A stretch of DNA of 64,000 nucleotides from assembly GCA_025266875.1 (NCBI GenBank), contig JALLLT010000016.1, forward strand, positions 124,001 to 188,000. The letters are read 5' to 3'. Under the pieces are notes generated by a model that was not told the origin of the DNA, did no database searches, and saw nothing but the letters and a program-made list of their open reading frames with translations. The stretch's first letter is position 1. Every line of letters starts with the position of its first letter. The stretch comes from Fennellomyces sp. T-0311. Taxonomy: Eukaryota; Mucoromycota; Mucoromycetes; Mucorales; Lichtheimiaceae. The translations under genes and the position numbers were made by a program. Shown here piece by piece: positions 11,006 to 21,575 of this stretch.

Positions 11006-12972
11006 ATGGCCACCTTGACGCAGCCCAACATGTCGAGCACGCTGGTAATATACAAACAGTCCTTCATACGTCCACCCGTCGGGATGAAACCCACTCACTG
11101 CATGGCAATTCTTGTCTAGCTCGAGCCCTTTTACACTGATCTATTGGAAAGCACATTTCCAACAAGTCAAGCAGCTATTGAATTTTGTCGTGATCTTTGT
11201 GCGCAGTACGGTTTCACCGTCAAGCAAGAATCAAGTACTCATCGCGTAAGGACTCCCTTTCTTCCCGCACACACACACACACGCATACAAAACGCACAGA
11301 CCCTCTTTTAGATGAATAACCAACGACTTTAGAACATTTACGTATACTGCTCGCGCGAAGGCTTACCTGATTCGGTTCGCAACCCCAAACGTAGTCCCAA
11401 ACGCAAGCGTCCATCGAAACGGTGCGATTGCAAATGGCGGGTGGTACTGAACGAAAACAAAGAAACGCACACATGGAAGTTTCGAAAGTCGAACAATCCT
11501 GACGCCATGATTCACAACCACACGTTGATGCGGCCCGAAGAAATCGAACGTGGCTGGCCCAAAGAAGTGCATGAAATGATTTGTCGATTAGCAAGAGAAC
11601 GCATGACGACACAGGAAATCCGACAGCAAGTCCAAGCACAGTTCAACACCATTACTTGGAACGAACGACGATTCTACAATCGATTGTCGGAAGAGCGTCA
11701 AAAGATCAGACAGCAAGAAACAATCGATCGTGCGCATCGATTGACTGGCACATGGACTAAAATCTGCATGGCCGCCGCGGGTTGCGATGAATTGACCGAA
11801 TTTGCCCAAACGCAAGTGCTTCAATTGTTGCATACCGTTTGCGACATGGCACAGATTCAAATAGATACCTTGGAAAAGAATGTGCCCGTCCTCGTCAACG
11901 AAGACGAACCCATCTTGTCCACCGTATCGTCTCCCGATTGGTCGTCTGAACGAAGACTGTCCGTCGACGAGATGGAACGTCGAGGTTCGGTGCAAACCGA
12001 AAAATCCGACGTACCAAAGAACTTTACTTTGGTAGTCATACCTAAACATGCGTATCTCGTCAAGGTCCATAATCAACGGTCGCTCAACGAAATGCAGATC
12101 CAGCGCACTCACCGTCGATCAAGATCCATCGGTCCCGGGGATGAGGGTGATTTGCAACATTTGCGAAAACAACAAAAGTTCAATCACCCGCCCATGATGC
12201 CTCCATCAACGATGCCTCCTCCATCCCCTCACCGTATGATGCCTCAGCAACAGCAGGTATACCATCATCCTGTGATCTATCCTCCTCCTCCCACCTACGA
12301 TCACAACGCCATGTCTCTTCCTCCTTCTTCCCCACACTATATCCAGCAACAACAACAACAACCACTCCAATACACCATGGCTCGCCAACATTCGTCCCAC
12401 GAAGAACAGCTGTCCAATCCAGACGATGCCAATATCGCCTTTCCTCCTCTGGACACGTCAAGCTCCACCGTGGCAAGTACACCCTCACCTGTCTCGGCAG
12501 GCACACCTCCCACCACCACAGCCCCGGTGATTTCCTATGGTCCGCCCGCAACCACAGCCATCGCAACGACGACAACGACGACGACAGCAACCAGCAGTAA
12601 CAGCGCAGAGAGTCCGTACATGTCAGTACAGCCGCGGACAAGGAAAGCGCATCGACGCCATTCCTACAATAACGTCCATCCCTCGTTTCAGTATCCAATG
12701 ATGTCGCCCCAGGCCATGTATCATCAGAAGCAAGGTAGCCTATTTATTTTTTCTTGTGTATGTCCAATGCTCACCCATCCTTAGTCGTTGGCATGAATCC
12801 GTGCATGGGAGGCCGTCCTGATAATAGACAACAACACCACCGCCCATCACCACCGATGCCGATGCCTCCACCGCAGCAGTCCATGATGGTCTCGACCGTC
12901 CCGGAGCACAGCACACCCCGGCCCGATCAACAGGTAATGAGGCAAGCAAAGCGCCACTGGACCCGATATTGA
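11006..12972 (+). CDS. FAR1-domain DNA-binding protein, putative transcription factor
   Basis: Four exons (11006-11044, 11120-11245, 11333-12734, 12785-12972) give 584 aa, with introns of 75, 87 and 50 nt. Residues about 14-95 fit a FAR1-type DNA-binding domain of the WRKY-GCM1 zinc-binding superfamily. This includes SQAAIEFCRDLCAQYGFTVK, a VYCSREG strand, a basic KRSPKRKRPSKRCDCKW stretch supplying Cys ligands, and a later HNH motif (MIHNHTLM). A helical segment of about 200 residues follows. The C-terminal half is low-complexity, rich in Pro, Gln, Met and Thr, as in activation domains. No transposase DDE domain follows, so it looks like a stand-alone, domesticated-type regulator. Target genes are unknown. 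Confidence 0.78.
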
Positions 12973-13328
12973 CAGCAGAGTGTAGATTCCTTGTTATGGC
13001 GCCGGCAATGGCTCATATTGGTGAATGCGCCCCTATGATCAACCTATTTTTATTGTGTATGTAAACCACCCCTCCATGTTATGCTTCAAAAATAGCACTG
13101 CTTTTTGGAACCCCCACTGTTCAACTTATTTCTTTTAGTAGCCCTTTTTTTTTAATAATAAAGTCAAGCAATTTGTAAACATACGAATCTGGTTGGTGGC
13201 CACAACTTGATCAGTCGAATGCACCCCTTTTCGCTTTCCAAAACAGTAGCCTCTTTTTTTCCCTTTCCCTTCTTCTCACTCGCCCACTTTCTCTCTTTCT
13301 CTCTCCTTTTTACTTTTTTTCTCTCTCA
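12973..13328. promoter_or_regulatory. Intergenic region before the macrodomain gene
   Basis: The 356 bp hold the FAR1 gene 3' flank, with an AATAATAAAG candidate poly(A) signal near 13155. A strong CT-rich tract (about 13246-13327) runs right up to the macrodomain start. Such pyrimidine tracts often mark core promoters in filamentous fungi. Confidence 0.45.
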
Positions 13329-13897
13329 ATGACATTCGATTTTGAAGAGCAGCAGGGCAGTTTGTTTGATAATAGCCACGATGGTTCGCAACCAGAAGGC
13401 CTTGTTATCTGTCTAGGCGAAGACTTGCGCTTTGGCAAAGGTATATAAGCTTTACACGTACAACAACACGATTGAACAAAGGCAAAATAGGCGTTGCCTC
13501 TGGATTTAAACAACGTTACGGCAATCATCAACAATACTTACAGGCCCACAAACGAGCAGTGGGTCAAGTGGTCCACATTGCAGCTTCCCCTAAACGCCAC
13601 GTGTTTTATCTCATTTCCCGTGCCAAGGTCTATAATAGGACCAGCTATACAGACTTGGAAGCGTGCTTGGTCCAACTAAGAAAAGCATCGGAGCAATTGG
13701 GCGTCTGGCGTCTGGCCGTCACCCAGGACTTTGGCACCGATGGCTTGCAAAGTAAACACATCAAGGAACTCTTGTTTAAAACGTTTCACGGTAAAAAAAA
13801 AATGCATACTCCCATCGTGACATTCCACACATGATCTCACTTTTGGCAATCAGGATGGCAAGGCAAGATGGTAATGTACCATAGTGATAACCTGTGA
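13329..13897 (+). CDS. TARG1-like macrodomain protein (putative ADP-ribosyl hydrolase or reader)
   Basis: Three exons (13329-13440, 13482-13790, 13854-13897) give 154 aa. Introns are 41 and 63 nt, and the first is the shortest confident intron in the window. The order of motifs matches TARG1/OARD1 macrodomains. EGLVICLGEDLRFGKG occupies the substrate loop and GFKQRYGNHQQYLQAHKR the following helix. HVFYLISRAKVYNRTSYTDL is the strand-loop that carries the catalytic Lys in TARG1. GTDGLQ holds the catalytic-type Asp, and a terminal KMVMYHS strand closes the fold. These proteins remove ADP-ribose from glutamate or handle ADP-ribose derivatives in the nucleus. The Lys is displaced by one position and the glycine-rich phosphate loop is shortened, so activity is uncertain. 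Confidence 0.78.
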
Positions 13898-14235
13898 CAC
13901 TCATGCTCTCTTTTGTTTCTACCCAATTAAAATGCATACCATGTACGATTTACGGTCCAGAACTTGACCTTGGAACAGCTTTGATTGGTTCAACAACGGA
14001 TCGAATCCCTCGTTGCATGAATGAAAGTCGGCTGCCAAAGCAATGAGTAAGACACATGACGCACGGACCATCGTTCGCCAGCACTTCTTGCGCTGTCAGA
14101 TGTTATTTGACAATCAGCGTTGCACACACCTGGGAAGCATGCCCATGCATTCGAGTCAAAGGTGATTATGTATAAAGAAAGTCTATTTTTTTTCTCAGCG
14201 TATTAGGGGAACATTTCTACAAAAAAAACCTTTTT
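13898..14235. other. Convergent intergenic region
   Basis: This region lies between the 3' ends of the macrodomain gene (+) and TIM50 (-). A plus-strand frame near 13945-14045 reads as two short segments separated by TGA codons, with no start or domain. It is treated as non-coding 3' flank. Confidence 0.4.
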
Positions 14236-15941
14236 TTATTGCTTTGGCGTGTTGTCGCCGCCGGGAGGAGGAACGATGGGCTGACCCTATCACGCACAGT
14301 CAGAAAGAATGTTCTTGTATTGAGCTAAAAAAAGGAAAACCACTTACCGAAGAAACCTGCGTCATCAAATCCCACACGGTCATCTTCATATCCTTCATTT
14401 TTTCCTTTTGCGCTTCCATTTCCTTCTTCATGAATTCATCCTGCTGTTGTCTTTGTTGCGCGTGTTCGTTGTTGAAGGACTCCCGGATCTGTTTCCGCAT
14501 CACCTCAAGTTGAGTAGGCGGAGGACCTTGTTGACCTGCGTGCTGACCAGCGCCACCGCCGCCACTCAAGAACGAGCCAAGGTTGCGCGGTTTGGACTTG
14601 TTTTCTTGCTCCCATTCTAATCGCACTTGATCGTTGTATCTCTTTTCCCACTCTGCCCACTTTTCAGGAAGATGGCCACCTTCCATGGACTTCAGCACAG
14701 GTCGAACATCAGGTACATTGAACAACGCAACACCTATCACCCCATGAATAAAAAAAGTCTTCCCATGGTTCTTCTCTCTCTGTCGACTGACCTTCTAAGA
14801 AAGGAATGTATTCCAAAAGTCCGTTATCGTTGGGCGTGCCAGTGAATGGCTTCAATGCAATACCGTTCTCAGGTTGCATCGAGAAGGCATCTGGGTTCGA
14901 ATCCATGATGATCACCTTGCTCAAATCACGGTTCAAGTGCGACAAGTCCTTGATGTACTTTCCATCCTGATATCGCGTGGCCTCGCGGTAAAGTCTGTAC
15001 ATTGCGTATTGGTAAGGGTCGAGCGAATCCAAAATGGGTTGGGCGTTCTGTTTTTGTGTGAATGTTTCAATTCAATCGATCACTTCTTTTATGCAAAAAG
15101 TCGAAAGCTTCCTCTTACCATGGATGTTTGAGAAGTGAAAATGACAATCTCATAGAATTGAGACAGATACGCCAAAAAGTAATCGACACCAGGTCGCTTC
15201 GCATGACGCCATCCATGTTTAGCCTATTAGAAAAAAAAATTAGTTCAGTCTCATAAAAGACCTCTCCCTCCCAATGTTGATTGTGCTTACATCCCAGGTC
15301 GAGTGCACCAAAGTATCATCCAGGTTGATCACCAAGGTATATGGACGTTGGTATTGTTCTGGAAGTGGATCAGGAAGAAGTTTTTCCCACATGGGTTGGT
15401 GCATTTTCTATACATAGGTGAGTTGTCGGTTGTTGTCCAGGAAACCCATACGCAACCTGCGTGAATTCTTTGTATCGGTCGGCACATCGGTGGTAAGCAG
15501 CCGAAAACGGATTCTCTTCAACATACTGCACGTTTGTATTGGTTAATGACTTTCGCACATTAACGCGTTCCTTCTTTTTTTATATTATATTTACCTTGTC
15601 CTCGCGACCATCGTCGAATGGACGACCTGTTTGACACATTAGCTTGTACAATGGAGATAAGTTTATGGTTTACCATAATAAAAAAGTAATCCCAGTGCAG
15701 TTCCAGTGGTAGCGCCAGCGCCCACTGCATACGCCTTCCACTGATTGTCTTTTTCACCAGCAGCCTTGGCGGGTTTCTTGTCACCCTTTGGAAGCGTTGC
15801 CTTGCGACCACCGCCACTGCCAGTCTTTTGTGCCAATGCTTCCTCTGCAAGCTTATGTGCTTCGGAAGAGGCCTTTTCAGTCGTCGAGTAGCCTCGTCTG
15901 GCTGACCGTTGTACGAATCGTGAAGCTGCACTACGCAACAT
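14236..15941 (-). CDS. TIM50: Mitochondrial import inner membrane translocase subunit TIM50
   Basis: Eight exons (15941-15674, 15626-15595, 15525-15457, 15407-15291, 15223-15119, 15047-14792, 14733-14348, 14286-14236) give 427 aa; all phases agree. The N-terminus ([20 protein letters not shown]) is a matrix presequence. A Gly/Ala-rich membrane span lies at about residues 69-90. The intermembrane-space FCP1/HAD-like domain contains [32 protein letters not shown] and IFTSQTSM, and later [15 protein letters not shown]50 is the receptor that passes presequence proteins from TOM to TIM23. The HAD motif reads NLDDT, so the first catalytic Asp is Asn, in line with the non-phosphatase role of the family. 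The C-terminal 110 residues are Gln/Glu/Met-rich and coiled-coil-like. Confidence 0.95.
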
Positions 15942-16528
15942 TATGTATAGGTCTGTAAAAAGGGCGAACGGCCGCTTGGTTATTTCTGTCCGACCGGATT
16001 TCCAGGACTCTCTGGTGGCTTGGTTTAGCATGAACCTTAGCCCCAAACCTTAAAACAAACAATAAGCGTCTTGCTCTCTTCGTATATGTATCGTCGGACT
16101 AGTCTAAATCAAGTCGTATACGCTACTGTCAATCTTCCCACGTGGGCAACGTTTGATCCGCCTACGTCTAGTGCCGTCATATCCTAATATTCGCTAAAGT
16201 AAGAACGCAGCTTCTATTGAAACGATGGATCTTTTTAAATACGTAACAAATCTCTTGCGAGCGAGAACAATAGTATGAGTTCCATATGTATAAAAAAAGA
16301 ATACTTGACAAATAGGTAAGCCACTTTGTAATTGAGCAGTAGCGGTGCCCGTGCTGATGCTCAATGGACATACTCTCTGTATAACCATATTAGTTAGTTG
16401 CCAGCAACTCAATGAAGGCACTGATCGTAGTCGAAAAGGGAGAGAGAAGAGTGAATGCTCCTAAGCAACGTAGAGGGTACAGTTCTCCAAGTCCATGAAG
16501 AATTGATGTAGAGAGCCCCTTTCACAGC
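15942..16528. promoter_or_regulatory. TIM50 upstream region
   Basis: This holds the TIM50 promoter, read on the minus strand. No recognised gene is present. A few minus-strand frames of 60-75 codons lack domains or start contexts. Confidence 0.35.
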
Positions 16529-17830
16529 ATTCAGCTCGAATTCTTGGATTGCAGTGCATTTGGGTTGCTGGACTCGTCAAGCGAAACAAAGTTGTTGGCG
16601 GTGATAGATGAAATCGATGGTTGCTTCAGTGTAGAAAAGTGAGCAATCTCCTCCAAAAGCATATCGCCATCTGGCGTGCCACAGAATGAGAACAAGGCTA
16701 GTGAACTTGATTCCTTGAGCTACCTACCAGGTTTTTCAAGTGTCTTCATCAAAGCGAAGAGCAACGTTGGTAATTTTCGCGTTTGTCCCAAAGGAGAAAG
16801 TTCGAATCGAGCGGTTCTGTCATCCTGCAAACTCGTGCTCTTCCAAGGCCATGGAGTTCGTCTAATCTATTCGTAACATGCAGTATACCGAGTTGAGATT
16901 ACGTCCAAGTCCAGTTGGTACAAACTGCAAAGAGGAACATACTCCAAGGCGACTCTTTGGTTTTTGGTCATAGACTCTCCCAATTTTGTGATGGATGGCA
17001 CAACACAATGCCGTGTCTGATAACGTCAGCGCTTCATTAGAAACCAGGGAATCAATTTTGGGTACAAAGATGACGGTCAGTAGGATATTAGGTGAGCCTG
17101 ATATAGCATGTCTGTAGGTTGGGGCAGCCGGAGGACGGGTTCAGGCTGTGATTCAATGGTCAGCGTCCAGAAAATAAGTGCACCAAAATAGGTAAGCTGG
17201 GGTCATCCTACCATGTTGCATAGCGTCTTTTAATATAAATCTGCTACTTTTCTGGAGGAGTAAGAGTAGGCGGATGCTGGGATATGCAGAGAGCACGTTG
17301 AAAGGGGTTATAACCCATTGAATTCGTTGTGAATTTCGAGCGGAGCGACGGATGGTTCAGTATTTGACTTTTCAAATAGGTTCTTGCGTGGCATTATCAA
17401 CTCGAATGGCTCAAGATAAGTATATTTAAATCGATGACATGATGGAAAAACAGACCAGACCACCCCACGGCTCCGGTTGAGAAGTTTCTGTATCATCAAT
17501 CGTTATCGTTTGGTACATGCCACCGTCGCCAACAAAGCACCATGCTTTTGGTGTAGTTATGGACAAAGTGATTCCATGTTTCCTGAACGTCACGCGCGCA
17601 TGTGTTTCCCCGCACGTTTTGCGTGTATTTCGGCACTGTCGCATACCCATGAACGGGACGCTGTCATAGAGTTCAAACAATTATTCTGATTCAGGTACAT
17701 TGCGATCGGGAATTCCAATTTCAAACGCAAGTGGGTCTGAAAACCGTTTTTGCAGTCTGATCCTTGGTTGGTGCATTGAACTCGCTCGACGTTGACTGCC
17801 GGTTCAAGTCGCGTTTGTTGGTACGACTAG
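16529..17830 (-). pseudogene. Degenerate or multi-exon coding region, unidentified
   Basis: Several minus-strand stretches look like protein-coding sequence, but they cannot be joined into one clean model. From 5' to 3' they include FSDPLAFEIGIPDRNVPESE followed by a stop (about 17745-17680). A long frame of about 80 residues follows, with GMRQCRNTRKTCGETHARV and ITLSITTPKAWCFVGDGG (about 17680-17430). Then come PRKNLFEKSNTEPS (about 17390-17340), a PQPTDML segment near 17110, FVPKIDSLVSNEALTLSDTA (about 17070-17000), and a C-terminal Ser-rich end LLEEIAHFSTLKQPSI to LQSKNSS-stop (about 16675-16529). One plausible 51 nt intron can be placed at about 17192-17242. The beta-rich, loop-rich style resembles fungal arrestin-like proteins, but that is only an impression. 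It may be a decayed gene or a real gene with introns that were missed. Confidence 0.4.
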
Positions 17831-18012
17831 GTGAGATTCATACAGCCCTAATATAGTCGTCTACATGATGATGCTACTACTTTATATTGCTTGCCTTGGT
17901 AAGTGACTATCAAAAAAACCAATAGTTTCTTAAGAAAAAAGACATGAAGGATTGGTATTTAGACGATAAAGTATGAACACAGTTCTACGTAGGATGTAAT
18001 AAGGGAAGCCCT
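17831..18012. other. Short intergenic spacer
   Basis: The 182 bp lie between the degenerate region and the 3' end of the tail-anchored protein gene. No feature is seen. Confidence 0.35.
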
Positions 18013-19052
18013 TTACGAACAGACCGAGTAGCGGTACACAAAAAAGGTGGTCAATAGGGTCCATGCACCTCCTACTAACATAGGAATGGTTGGTCGGTAG
18101 ACGTATAACTTTTTATCATCGATAAGGGGTATGCTGGCACGTTGTTTCGAAGAATGCTTTTCTTGTTTGATCATTTCAAGTTCTTCTTCCTTCTTGTTGA
18201 CCTGTTCTTCTTTGAATCCTTCTTCTCCCATGCTGAATTCTTCATTGGTCTTTGCCTCTTCCTTGAATTCCTCTCCTTTCTTTGCCTCTGCTTCTTCTTT
18301 CTCGTCATAATGATTTTTCTTTACTTCTTCTTCATCCTCAATCACTTCTTTTTCTTCGGTATTTTCTTCGCTTGTAGCCTGTTTTTTATCTGTGGCCTCT
18401 TCTTTTCCCGTGGTTTCTTCCTTGGCCACATATTCTTCGCTGACCTGCTTTCCTTGCTCAACTTTTTTTACAAATTCAAGATAAGCTACTCACCTCCGTT
18501 CGATCCTGAGATTTCTGTACCACGTGTATACATAATTCCAGTTTTTGGAGCATATCAGAAAATTCGAGGTCAGCCTCTTGGCTTTTTTCGCATATCGTAG
18601 TCAATTCTTTCGATTTCAATACTTGTGTCTGCAAAGATTCAATCACTTTCTGTTGGTCACTAATATGCTTATCAGTCACTTTGTGAGTGGAAGCAAGTAT
18701 TTCAACCCAAGCTTCACACTGTTGTATCGATTGGATAAGCTCTTTTTCCAAGCTTGATATATGATTCGCAAAGTCTTGTAAATACTTTTGGTGCTCTTCG
18801 AGTCGTGTCACGTATTCCTCGCAACTACGCCTCGATTTTTCGAGTTTCATTCCAAGTTCAAAGAGAGTAACGGATGGTGATGGCTTATGCCGTACTTCAT
18901 GAATCTCTGTGGTGACACTCGAGCTGCTTGTGTCTTCTTCGTCGGCGAGATTAAGTGACTAGCAGCATACATCAATTATGTGTTATTTCTTCTTTTTTTT
19001 TCCTTGAGGGAAAACATACTGGAGATCCACTTTTTGACCTTTTCGGAGGCAT
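18013..19052 (-). CDS. Tail-anchored coiled-coil protein of unknown function
   Basis: Three exons (19052-19020, 18958-18494, 18444-18013) give 309 aa, with introns of 61 and 49 nt. An alternative acceptor 3 nt upstream in transcription order would add one Gln. The start MPPKRSKSGSP is basic. The middle (about residues 40-165) is a long predicted coiled coil with regular heptads. It is followed by a Glu/Lys-rich low-complexity segment (repeats of EE, KK, KEE). The C-terminus carries one hydrophobic span (IPMLVGGAWTLLTTFFVYRY) three residues from the end, which is the layout of a tail-anchored membrane protein facing the cytosol. No family was recognised. A tether or membrane-trafficking role would suit the architecture, but nothing in the sequence proves it. 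Confidence 0.7.
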
Positions 19053-19451
19053 TCTTAATGATTGAATCAGTCTAATGAATGAGGAATGAAATGTTGAAAG
19101 TCTTATCGATGCCGGATTTACATTTTCTTCACTTGCAACGTATCAAAGATTTTATATGCGCTAATGCATCATTGTCTTTAGGATTACGATCCCTTTGTTT
19201 TAATCTGTCTGTCGTCTCTTGGGCCTTTGTTTATAACTCATCAATTGTGGTCCGGCAATTTCAATTATGAATGCATGTTGATCTTATATAATCATATGAA
19301 GGACAAGCAAAAGAAGCAAGAAAATTCCATGTTTGCGTCTCGATATTTTTGTTGCTACATACTCTCACTGATTATCTCATTATCTTATAAAAGTAAAGGG
19401 TAAATCAATTAATCACGTATCCACGTTGCTTATGCTTTTTTGTGGCACAGG
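19053..19451. other. Intergenic region between P450 and coiled-coil genes
   Basis: This 399 bp AT-rich spacer would hold the coiled-coil gene promoter (read leftwards) and the P450 3' flank. A short plus-strand frame near 19079-19270 has no features of a gene. Confidence 0.35.
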
Positions 19452-21575
19452 TTAGTACCGCTTTTTGAAATTGATATATAAGCTCTGGGGTTTAAGAATG
19501 GATTGATTACTCAAGCGAAGTTTCTCCTTGTGAATGGTATCATCAGGTAATGACCATTCATACTTTCGCACTAACAAGTAGATAAACCCGGTGTTACTGC
19601 ATGTGCACTTTATATTGAGAAATGCCCACTTACGCAGCATTGGAAGCAAAACGCGTTGCTCTGCCAATGAGAAATTCATACCAATACATTGGCGTGCCCC
19701 ATTGCTAAACGGGACCCATGACAAACCGCCTCGCGAATTCTCTCCCTCTGGTGCAAATCGCTCAGGATTGAACGTTTCTGGATCTTTCCATACTGTGGGA
19801 TTATGGTGGATAGCATAAATGTCGAGCATGATCTTTGTGCCCTTTGGAATAAACACGCCGGACAAATCTGTATCCTCAGTAGCTTCTCGTGTAATGACAT
19901 TGGCTGCCGGAGGATCCATTCGTAGCACCTACAGCGTTACGGTAGATATATGTTTGCTTAGTTCAAAAGGGAACCGTGTTGACTTTTACGTACCTCTTTT
20001 ATAACCATGTTAATGTATGGCATTTTTTGAAGCTGTTCATGCTTTGGCAAGATATCATTTGGCTCGTCACCCAAAATACGAATTGCCTCTTCTCTTGCCT
20101 TTTCCTGAATCTCCTGAAAATAACCCAATTACGTTATTATATAATAGAGTACGCACTCGTACGCCTGAAGAACAAGCTGCCTACGCACGTACCGGATGAA
20201 CAGCTAGATAATATGCTGCAAAGGAAAGCGCATTTGCTGTTGTATCGTGTCCAGCCAAAAAGAAGATGCAAAGATTGCTCTTATATTATACTGTAAACAT
20301 ATTTTTTTGCTATTGAATCGGTTATGGCTTACCAGTAGCTCATTATCTGTCAAAGAATCTCCACCGTCATTTCCAGCCTCAAGTAGGAGCGTTAGCAAAT
20401 CTTTCTCGTTATCTTTGATATCCGCCTTCTCGTTTTTTTTCAGGATCTCGCGTTTTTGTGTAATGATTCCTTGGAGCATATCCAAAAAAGTTGTAAGTTG
20501 CTCATGACGTTCTGCTCGTTCGGGAAATAAGAACCGGAGTGACGGAGAATCAAGCACAGGAAAGAAAAGAAAAAGTGGACTAAGCACGGCAGTAATGATG
20601 CCCCTGTACAACTGTACCCATTTACTGTCCTTATCTTCGATAGCACGGAAATCAAAGTCTAAAAAAAATTCGTTATTTTGTGTCAAATAATCATTTTACA
20701 CCGGTCCTTTGCAATATGCGACCCATAACGCAGAGATCAGTATTTCTGCCACTTACCGAATCCTGCTTTTCCTATAGCTTCCAGAGTCCAGCGCTCCATC
20801 ATGCGGTGAAACTCGATCGGACCCGCCATCGCATCCATGGTCTTAAATAACTTTACAGTAAGATTTCCAAAAAGATCAATGGGCATGGACCGATGAAAGG
20901 CAGGATTTGCAATCTACGCATAGCATGTTTGTCACTCTTTGGGTATACAATATTTGACGAAATTGGTCGTACCATGCGCTGATGCTTCCATGCTCGGCCA
21001 GTTAATACCAAAATATTTCTGCGCCCATTCGAGAACCGGTTAATCAACGTGTTCTCACGCTCGATCATTATGTTCGTTTTCTCGAAAATATCTTCAATCG
21101 CAACAATCAATAATACTGTGAGAACTTTAGAAACGAAAACCGTTACTTGTCTTGAGCAGAAACTTTTTGGCTGCTTCAGGTCGAGTGATGTGGACCGACC
21201 AACCATCCTTATCGAAACGCTATCCCTCGATATTATATATATAAATCGCCACGGAAACGTATGCGAGTAGACTGGAACAAACTTTACAATATATAATCCG
21301 CTCTCTGAATTCTTCGCAACTGGCATGATCACTTCGTTAACAACTTCATCGAAAGGTCTCTTTGCAAGGAAGTTTCCTATAAATTTCCAGAATTCTACGT
21401 GAGGAATATGACGTAGGTGGCGAGGCGGTTTGATCATTTCTCGGTAGCCAAGATAAAGTCCCAGCAAAACGATGCTTGTTGATATCGAAACTTTGTGCTT
21501 TTCGGCGAACTGAACAGTACTGTCAGGGATATGCGGTAGTACATACTTATTCCATACATCGACAAGTGTGTCCAT
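19452..21575 (-). CDS. Cytochrome P450 monooxygenase (first copy, intact)
   Basis: Nine exons (21575-21288, 21219-21147, 21091-20973, 20913-20757, 20658-20333, 20279-20193, 20113-19994, 19928-19634, 19570-19452) give 527 aa with consistent phases. An N-terminal hydrophobic anchor (about residues 30-45) is followed by a Pro-rich hinge. The I-helix oxygen-binding motif AGHDTTANAL is intact. The K-helix region is VIKEVLRMDPPA, with a PERF-type motif NPERFAPEG. The heme-binding loop is FSNGARQCIGMNF with the axial Cys. It should be an ER-bound monooxygenase taking electrons from P450 reductase. The style resembles Mucorales families such as CYP509, but this is tentative and the substrate is unknown. 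It is separated by 25 kb from three related copies at 46-54 kb. Confidence 0.95.

Noticed and set aside
11006..12972. FAR1-domain gene as an active MULE transposon
   Set aside because: No DDE transposase domain, no terminal inverted repeats noticed, normal introns and flanking housekeeping genes.
13940..14046. Plus-strand frame with two in-frame TGA codons (FTVQNLTLEQL...LVQQRIESLVA)
   Set aside because: Considered as a selenoprotein-like or spliced mini-gene, but there is no start codon, no clear intron and no conserved redox motif. It is taken as 3' flank of the macrodomain gene.
14890..14905. GGTTCGAATCC, a perfect tRNA B-box sequence
   Set aside because: It lies inside a conserved TIM50 coding exon and no tRNA fold can be drawn around it.
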